This document shows, one piece after another, positions 52,236-57,841 of a stretch of DNA of 57,841 bases. Location of the stretch: contig ONFL01000047.1 of the NCBI GenBank assembly GCA_900317095.1, positions 1 to 57,841 of the forward strand. The letters are read 5' to 3'. Each line of letters starts with the position of its first letter. The first letter of the stretch is position 1. The stretch comes from an uncultured Eubacteriales bacterium (GTDB lineage Bacteria; Bacillota; Clostridia; Lachnospirales; Lachnospiraceae). A model generated the notes under the pieces. The model saw only the letters and a program-made list of their open reading frames with translations, had not been told where the DNA came from and searched no databases. Made by a program: the position numbers and the translations under genes.

Positions 52236-52682
52236 ATGATCATAACAAGAGAAGTCGATTACGCCCTGCGCATCCTGCGGGCACTGGCGGACGGAGAGCG
52301 GCATCCCATGCGCGTTCTGTGCGGGCAGGAGGCCATACCCCAGAAGTTCGCCTACAAGATCATCCTCAAGCTGCGGGACGCAGGCATCGTATCCAGTGCC
52401 ACCGGAACGCACGGCGGCTGCTCCCTGGCCTGCGATCTTCATTCCATCAGCCTCTACGATCTATTTCAGGTCCTGCAGGTTGACTCCAGCTTTAACCGCT
52501 GCATGCAGGATGACTATGACTGCGAATGGGTGGATGCCAAGGGCAGTTCCTGCGTTCCCTGCCGGAACCTGGCTTATATGCAGGAAGAGCTGACCCGTAT
52601 GATGAGTTCCCACTCTGTCTACGACCTGCTCTTCGGCGACATCCGGCCGGTTTCTATCCAGAAAAGCGAGAACGAAACGTAA
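52236..52682 (+). CDS. Rrf2-family transcriptional regulator
   Basis: The 148-residue protein has the Rrf2 winged helix start MIITREVDYALRILRALADG and recognition region IPQKFAYKIILKLRDAGIV. Four cysteines (RCMQDDYDCEW and SCVPC) in the C-terminal half may hold an iron-sulfur cluster, as in IscR or NsrR. The target is unknown, though the minimal SUF lies 5 kb away. A strong terminator follows. Confidence 0.9.
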   Translation: MIITREVDYALRILRALADGERHPMRVLCGQEAIPQKFAYKIILKLRDAGIVSSATGTHGGCSLACDLHSISLYDLFQVLQVDSSFNRCMQDDYDCEWVDAKGSSCVPCRNLAYMQEELTRMMSSHSVYDLLFGDIRPVSIQKSENET

Positions 52683-52708
52683 AAGTGCCTGATATTATTT
52701 AAATGAAT

Positions 52709-52753
52709 AAAAACAGGGACTGAAAAATGAACGATTTTTCAGTCCCTGTTTTT
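52709..52753. terminator. Perfect 20-bp bidirectional terminator
   Basis: 52709-52728 pairs with 52734-52753 without mismatch around a 5-base loop, T-rich at both ends. It separates the convergent Rrf2 and ABC-protease genes. Confidence 0.92.
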
Positions 52754-52762
52754 TGCTTTTCT

Positions 52763-55405
52763 TTAAACCAGCACGCTGTATATCATCATAAAGACCATCA
52801 GGGCCAGAAAGGCCAGAAAGCCGGGGCTCTTCCAGGTCAGGGCTGCTGCCGTGCGCCGGGGCAGTTCCCTCTCCCGCCTGGTAAAATATATTTCCCCTGC
52901 GTATTTTATGATAACAATCAGTCCGGCGGCCATAAGACCTGCCAGGATGAGTGTAAAAAGTACAGCTGCCGCAGAAAGATCTCCTCCCGTCATCAGCAGT
53001 TTCGGCGAAAGCACGGAGCCTATGAAGTTTATCAGCATGTGCAGGCCGATGGTCCAGCGGATCTGCCTCGTTCTTACATAGATCCAGGCGAACAGAAGCC
53101 CCAGCAGAAATGCATAGCACAGCTGTACCAGATTCCCATGGAAGAGACCGAATGCCGCGGCGGAGAATAAAATGGCAAAGCGCTCTCCCAGCGGCACAAG
53201 CCGGTCAATCAAAGCTTTTCGAAAAAAGAGTTCCTCAAAAACCGGCCCGGCGATCACAACGAAAAATATCTTCCAGAAGGAATCGCCGGCAGCTGCCAGA
53301 AGCTGCGCGCTGTCCGCAGACGTCCTGCCCGTCAGCTGCCCCAGTCCCATATTCAGCAGATTGCCGATCATGCTTCCTGCGGACATGAGAAAAACAGCTG
53401 CGGCCAGACAGGCGGCAAGACGGGCCGGCGTCATTTCCCAGGCCGGCGGCTGCATGCTCTCCGGATTCCTTTTTCTCCCCATCAGGAAAAGACCCAGAGG
53501 AAAAGCAGCTGCATAAAGAGGCAGAAAGACAGTCAGCCAGCCTTTCGTGTCCATAATGCCCATGGCACTGCTGCCGGCTGCTGCCGACAGCATCATCTGC
53601 AGAGCAGCGCCAGACGCATAAAGCAGCAGGCAGATAAAACCGGCATAGCTGATCTCTTTTCCTGCCGCCTTCCTCTCCTGCTCTGTAGGCTCCGATACCC
53701 GGTAAGCGGGCTTTTTGGGCCTGGGATCCAGGAAGACGGGTATCAGGCAGAGGAAAAGAAAACCGGCCGCTGCATTGACGGCGCAGGCCAGCCCAGAGCC
53801 CATCAGCGGAGAAATCTGCGGGACTTTCGAGGAAAAACCGGCCGCCAGCAGGGCTGCATCCGGTATCAGGCCGAAATATACAAACATCACCTGCACAAGC
53901 TGCCGGACAGACAGGCCTGTATCAGCAGGAAAAACGGCTCCCAGGAAGGCGCTTATATTCATAGAATAAAAATAGAGCGTCAAAATAAAGAAACAGGCCC
54001 CGCCGGTAAAGGCCGGACTGCTCCCTGTCAGAACAGAGCCGGCGATCAGGCCCGGAAGCAGATCCAGCAGGCATTCCGCCAGACCGCCCAGCTCGGACCA
54101 GAAAAGCTTTTTCCAGAAAGGCTCCGGTGTCAGAAAGAAGACAGGTGAGGAAAGATCTGTCTCCAGCGGGTTGCGCAGCGTACGAAAGAAAACACAGGCT
54201 GCCAGGACCAGGACCGGGACAAAGTACTGCTGATCCGGAAAGATCCGGCCGGCCAGCAGTGAAGCGGCTATGGACACCGCCAGATAGGTACCCGCCGTTT
54301 TTGTGAAGACATAAAAATGAGCGAAGCGGAAATGATTGTAAATAGTTTTCCAGAAGAAAGCATCCGCTCCTCGTCCCTTTTTCAGACCGTCCCGCTTCAG
54401 GCTGTCCGACCGGTCTTTTTCCGCCTTTCTGCTAAAGATCGTGCCTTTATTCTGAATCTCTTCCAAAGCGGCAGCCGTCTGCTCAGACTTTGCCTGGGCA
54501 TCCTCGTAAAAATCCGCTTTCATATGACGGATCAGGAAAAGCAGCAAAGCGCAGCCTGCAGCAAGCAGAGCGGCAAAAACAGCTGTGAGGATCCATTTCC
54601 CTTCTGCCGCGTAAAATATGAGTCCCCGCATCCAGCCCCATATGGGAATAAAGCGGCCTGCCGGCGCGATAAGGAAATGAACGGCAGCTGTCTGCGGCGC
54701 AAAGCTGCTGCGGCTGATCCACAGGGCACAGGCCGCAGCCAGAGTCAAAAGGCTGATATAGGTCCCTGTCCGCAGCTTCTTTTTCCGGTCCGGGGCAGAT
54801 CCCGCATAAGTATAGAAAACCGTCTGCAGCAGCTGCTGATAAAAAAGCAGGAAAAGCAGAGCTGCAAGGAAAGCGATCCCGCCCCCCGGGGAGATCCCCG
54901 TCAGATCCATCAGCGCGGGCAGATTAAAAGCGAGAACGATCACCAAAAAGACCATAGCTCCCATTCTGGCTGTCAGCCGGAACAGCAGGACAGACTGAGG
55001 CTGCAGAGGCGAAGGAAAAAGGAGAGCCGCATCCGCCGGCAGAAAAATAGCCGACCCGTTCCTGTCTGACGCGAAGGCTGCGTAAAAGAACAGGACAATG
55101 CTTATAAGGGCTATGGCGGCCTCCGGAATCTGTCCTCTGTCTACTCCCGGAAACAGATTCGCCATGGGTGTATCCGATGGCATCGTCTCCTCTGTCCCGT
55201 CCTCCTGACCGCTCCCGTCCGCCTGTTCCTGGCTTTCCGATACAGCCTGATCCCCGCTGTTTTCCGCCAGGCTGCCTCCTACAGCACCTATGACGCCTCC
55301 CAGCAGGCAGCAGACCAGCAGCAGGATCAGCACCCGCGCCCGCAGCATCTTCCGCACCTGGTTAAGAAAGCTATGCGCGAGATAATAGCCCAGCATGCGG
55401 ATCAT
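52763..55405 (-). CDS. ABC exporter permease fused to CPBP (CAAX-type) protease
   Basis: The 880-residue protein has an N-terminal permease part (about residues 1-560, many helices, resembling putative ABC-2/ABC_export permeases) and a C-terminal CPBP intramembrane metalloprotease domain (about residues 640-800). All three CPBP motifs are present: EELFFRKALI (E-E-x3-R), FGLFHGN and HMLINF. CPBP proteases cut CAAX-like or bacteriocin/immunity substrates. Its ATPase partner lies upstream with a 4-base overlap. A permease that carries its own protease suggests export with leader or membrane-anchor cleavage. Confidence 0.85.
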   Translation of the reverse strand: MIRMLGYYLAHSFLNQVRKMLRARVLILLLVCCLLGGVIGAVGGSLAENSGDQAVSESQEQADGSGQEDGTEETMPSDTPMANLFPGVDRGQIPEAAIALISIVLFFYAAFASDRNGSAIFLPADAALLFPSPLQPQSVLLFRLTARMGAMVFLVIVLAFNLPALMDLTGISPGGGIAFLAALLFLLFYQQLLQTVFYTYAGSAPDRKKKLRTGTYISLLTLAAACALWISRSSFAPQTAAVHFLIAPAGRFIPIWGWMRGLIFYAAEGKWILTAVFAALLAAGCALLLFLIRHMKADFYEDAQAKSEQTAAALEEIQNKGTIFSRKAEKDRSDSLKRDGLKKGRGADAFFWKTIYNHFRFAHFYVFTKTAGTYLAVSIAASLLAGRIFPDQQYFVPVLVLAACVFFRTLRNPLETDLSSPVFFLTPEPFWKKLFWSELGGLAECLLDLLPGLIAGSVLTGSSPAFTGGACFFILTLYFYSMNISAFLGAVFPADTGLSVRQLVQVMFVYFGLIPDAALLAAGFSSKVPQISPLMGSGLACAVNAAAGFLFLCLIPVFLDPRPKKPAYRVSEPTEQERKAAGKEISYAGFICLLLYASGAALQMMLSAAAGSSAMGIMDTKGWLTVFLPLYAAAFPLGLFLMGRKRNPESMQPPAWEMTPARLAACLAAAVFLMSAGSMIGNLLNMGLGQLTGRTSADSAQLLAAAGDSFWKIFFVVIAGPVFEELFFRKALIDRLVPLGERFAILFSAAAFGLFHGNLVQLCYAFLLGLLFAWIYVRTRQIRWTIGLHMLINFIGSVLSPKLLMTGGDLSAAAVLFTLILAGLMAAGLIVIIKYAGEIYFTRRERELPRRTAAALTWKSPGFLAFLALMVFMMIYSVLV

Positions 55406-56181
55406 GAGTCTGCTCCTTTCCCGGCATCATCCGAAAAGGACCCCTGTCCGGTCCCGCCTCTTTCCTGCAGGTGATCTTCCGGCCGCAGGCCTTCTGTCAC
55501 CTCAAAGAAAAGCTCCTCCAGGCTTTTCCCGGAACTTTCCAGCTCCTGCCGGGTCCTGTCTGCCCGGATGGTGCCCGTCTGCATGACAAGGGCTCTGTCC
55601 CAGAGCATATCTACACTGTCAATAATATGCGTACTGACAAGAAGCGTGCAGCCCTTCTGCCGCAGCTCCTGCATATTTTTCTTAAGCTCCTTTATAGCGT
55701 GCGGATCCAGGCCGATCATAGGCTCGTCCAGAAGCAGCACTCTGGGCCGGGTCAGAAGTCCCAGACAAATATTCAGCTTCTGCTGCATGCCCTTTGACAG
55801 CTCGTCCCCGAACTTTTTCTTTTTATCGTCCAGCTCATAGCGCTCCAGAAGCGCCTGCGCCTCTTCTTTATAATGATCGAGGCGGTATGCCCGTGCCAGA
55901 AACTCTATATGTTCTGAAACGGTGAGATTCGGATAGAGAGCCGGTATCTCCGGAATATAACCCAGTATCCGTCTGGCGCCGGTACTTTTATTGGGCAGGC
56001 CGTCTATCAGGATCTCTCCTTCACAGCGCAGAACACCTATGATAGACTTCATAAGCGTGCTCTTGCCGGCGCCATTTGGCCCCAGCAGTACCGTAACTGT
56101 CCCGTCTGTCAGTTCAAAGCAGGCATCTTTCACTGCTTCCGTCTTCTTATATCTCTTTGTCAAATGGGATACACTGAGCAT
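55402..56181 (-). CDS. ABC transporter ATP-binding protein
   Basis: The 259-residue ATPase has Walker A GPNGAGKSTL, signature LSKGM (variant of LSGGQ), Walker B VLLLDEP and switch STHIID. It is the partner of the permease-protease fusion. The C-terminal tail (TEGLRPEDHLQERGG onward) is long and charged. Confidence 0.93.
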   Translation of the reverse strand: MLSVSHLTKRYKKTEAVKDACFELTDGTVTVLLGPNGAGKSTLMKSIIGVLRCEGEILIDGLPNKSTGARRILGYIPEIPALYPNLTVSEHIEFLARAYRLDHYKEEAQALLERYELDDKKKKFGDELSKGMQQKLNICLGLLTRPRVLLLDEPMIGLDPHAIKELKKNMQELRQKGCTLLVSTHIIDSVDMLWDRALVMQTGTIRADRTRQELESSGKSLEELFFEVTEGLRPEDHLQERGGTGQGSFSDDAGKGADS

Positions 56182-56291
56182 GGCTGTTCCCCTTCCCCCT
56201 CATGGTCTTTTTCTACATGGCACACTATGAACCCTTTGATTATATCAGGAAATGGTAAATTATTCTGCTTTTTTGCTGTCCGGCCGCCGGA

Positions 56292-57841
56292 TCAGTAAAT
56301 TACAACCGTCGTGCCGTATCCGATATTATCATAGATCCATTTTGCGTTGCCCAGCCAGAGCCTTACACAGCCATGGGAGGCCGCCGCGCCCATCGTTCCG
56401 TCTATAACATGGACCGGACTGGAGCTGCGGTCATAGATAACGGAATGGAAGAGGTAGTCTCCGTAAATCTGTGTATAATACCAGCAGCGTCCATAGGCCC
56501 CGGTGTCAAAATACCGGTCTTTCATGCCGACATGAAATACACCGGAAATCGTAGGCGTGGAAAGCTTGCCGTTGGTGCAGGGGAAGCTGCGGATGCGGTT
56601 CCAGCCATACTGAGCTCCTTTATATACATAGACCATATGAGAATACCGGTCAACGAGGATCAGATTCTCCGTGGGACTGCTGTAGGCCTGAGCCTTGGAA
56701 TCGGCATAATTGCTGATGATAGGCTTCACATAACGGCCCTTCTCTACCGGATACCATTTCCCCGTGCCGTTCACCTGGGCCTTGCCGGTAAAGCTGCGGT
56801 CAATCCTGCCTTTCTTGACATAATACCAGACGCGGTCGCCGCTGGTGACCTGGGCCAGACCGGTATAATTCCAGTCAATCTTGCCCTTTTTCACATAGAA
56901 CCAGCCGCCGTTGTGGCTGACAAGGCCGGTATGAGTCCAGTCCACCTTGCCTTTCTCTACGTAATACCAGATGCCGCCGAACTGGGTAAGCCCTGTGTAG
57001 CTGCGGTTGATCCTGCCTTTTTCCACATAATACCAGGCGCCGTGCCCGTTCACCTGCGCCAGGGTCGACTTGCCGGAATCAAGCCTGCCGTTCTTTATAT
57101 AATACCAGCCGCCGTTGTACTGCACAAGATTCGTGTAATTCCAGTCTATCTTTCCTTTGGTGACATAATACCAGCCGCCGCTGCGCTTGGGCACCAGACC
57201 GCTGTAGGTCTGGTTCCACTTCCCATTCTGAATGTTGTACCAGACGCCGTCTACTTTGACAAGGTCTGTCACGCTGCGGTCAAGGACGCTGTCCGTAATA
57301 TAGTACCAGGTACCATGTCCGTTCACCTGCGCCAGAAGCGTGTGGTTCCAGTCCACGATGCCGTTCTCGACATAGATCCAGCGGTCTGTGTCCGCCGTCA
57401 CCTCATGGTAAAGATTCGTATAATCCTCTGCCTCGGCTCCGTTCTGAAGAAAATGCATGATGCCTTCTTCACCCTCTGCCTGCGCCAGGCCGGTATAATT
57501 CTCCGGCATGGGATCGGGAGAGATCCACTTCTTCTCCGGCTGCTCCGGTTCATCGCTCTCGCCGGTTTCGGGCGTCTGCGTTTCCTGCGTTTCTTCTGCC
57601 TCCTGTGTCTGGTCTGCCTTGGCCGCCTGCTCCTTCTGTATGCTCTCAGGCTCTTTTGTCTCCTCCTGCGCAGCCTCTGTCTCAGGAACCTGCTGCTGCG
57701 CCTGTTCACCGCTTTCGGCAGTCTGGCCGCTCTCCTGCCCGCTGCCTCCTGCGGTCTCCTGCGCGGATATTTCCTGCTGCGCCGTGTCCGGCGTATCCGC
57801 CAGGGCACTGCCTGCAGCCGCCGGACTGGCGGTAAGGGCAA
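56292..57841 (-). CDS. L,D-transpeptidase with tandem wall-binding repeats, 5' end outside window
   Basis: The frame is open from the right edge, so the start lies beyond it; 515 residues are visible. The first visible stretch (ALTASPAAAGSALADTPDT) looks like the end of a signal peptide. A Gln/Glu/Thr/Pro-rich linker of about 90 residues follows. Next come about eleven repeats of 20-30 residues with the pattern GxWYYVxxGxIDxxYTGLAQ, like choline- or glucan-binding wall repeats. The end is a YkuD domain with HSV and SHGCVRL (catalytic Cys). It makes 3-3 peptidoglycan cross-links or anchors proteins at the wall. Confidence 0.9.
   Translation of the reverse strand, partial: ALTASPAAAGSALADTPDTAQQEISAQETAGGSGQESGQTAESGEQAQQQVPETEAAQEETKEPESIQKEQAAKADQTQEAEETQETQTPETGESDEPEQPEKKWISPDPMPENYTGLAQAEGEEGIMHFLQNGAEAEDYTNLYHEVTADTDRWIYVENGIVDWNHTLLAQVNGHGTWYYITDSVLDRSVTDLVKVDGVWYNIQNGKWNQTYSGLVPKRSGGWYYVTKGKIDWNYTNLVQYNGGWYYIKNGRLDSGKSTLAQVNGHGAWYYVEKGRINRSYTGLTQFGGIWYYVEKGKVDWTHTGLVSHNGGWFYVKKGKIDWNYTGLAQVTSGDRVWYYVKKGRIDRSFTGKAQVNGTGKWYPVEKGRYVKPIISNYADSKAQAYSSPTENLILVDRYSHMVYVYKGAQYGWNRIRSFPCTNGKLSTPTISGVFHVGMKDRYFDTGAYGRCWYYTQIYGDYLFHSVIYDRSSSPVHVIDGTMGAAASHGCVRLWLGNAKWIYDNIGYGTTVVIY

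Overview
The window looks like the chromosome of a fairly GC-rich anaerobic Clostridia member, most likely Lachnospiraceae-like. This is inferred from AGGAGG ribosome sites throughout, a CIRCE/HrcA-controlled Hsp20, a class I-type hybrid cluster protein, a minimal two-gene SUF (SufC plus one SufB/D-like scaffold), AsnA-type asparagine synthetase, paired ThrE-type exporters, a rubrerythrin-containing fusion, and an L,D-transpeptidase with tandem wall-binding repeats. No rRNA, CRISPR array, integrase, transposase or prophage module was seen. One tRNA gene (Ala, GGC) is present.

Layout. 1-5.3 kb: 3' end of a PaaI-type thioesterase, hsp20, a cation/proton antiporter coupled to an RsmH paralogue, and an AT-richer AAA ATPase. 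5.5-9.3 kb (minus strand): zinc ribbon, MATE pump, CbiL, SRAP peptidase, flavodoxin. 9.5-17 kb (plus): a heterodimeric ABC exporter, an iron-dependent alcohol dehydrogenase with a LysR regulator, and hcp, with a candidate small RNA read antisense between exporter and dehydrogenase. 17-24 kb: GNAT protein behind a doubly operated promoter, nitrilase behind a 10-bp repeat array, a MerR pseudogene, a QueG-like iron-sulfur protein, a DUF2798-like membrane protein with a terminator in its leader, a metallophosphoesterase-rubrerythrin fusion, tRNA-Ala, an orphan RelB-type antitoxin with a 22-codon toxin remnant, and ThiM.

24-28.7 kb (minus) holds the most interesting system: a four-gene operon encoding a substrate-binding/VWA lipoprotein, an XpaC-like membrane protein, a second anchored substrate-binding protein, and a shortened TelA. 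Three GTAAAG repeats at exact 11-bp spacing lie at its promoter, as expected for a PhoB/OmpR-type response regulator. I read this as an envelope-spanning stress module. 28.7-32.5 kb (minus) carries two tRNA-thiolation enzymes (MnmA and a rhodanese-TtcA-like fusion) with a MATE pump between them.

32.6-43 kb: PsiE-like protein, alpha/beta hydrolase, a third MATE pump, CobD, a split ThrE-type exporter, a phosphoesterase, MoaA with a MOSC-MogA fusion, an EamA transporter and a 2-hydroxyacid dehydrogenase with a structured leader. 43-52 kb: SPFH/zinc-ribbon protein, AsnA, SufB-SufC, an iron-sulfur aldo/keto reductase with a Nudix enzyme, UbiB-type kinase coupled to a phasin-like protein, and undecaprenol kinase. 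52-58 kb: Rrf2 regulator, an ABC-permease/CPBP-protease fusion with its ATPase, and the L,D-transpeptidase, which runs off the right edge. Many operons end in clear intrinsic terminators, several of which serve convergent genes.
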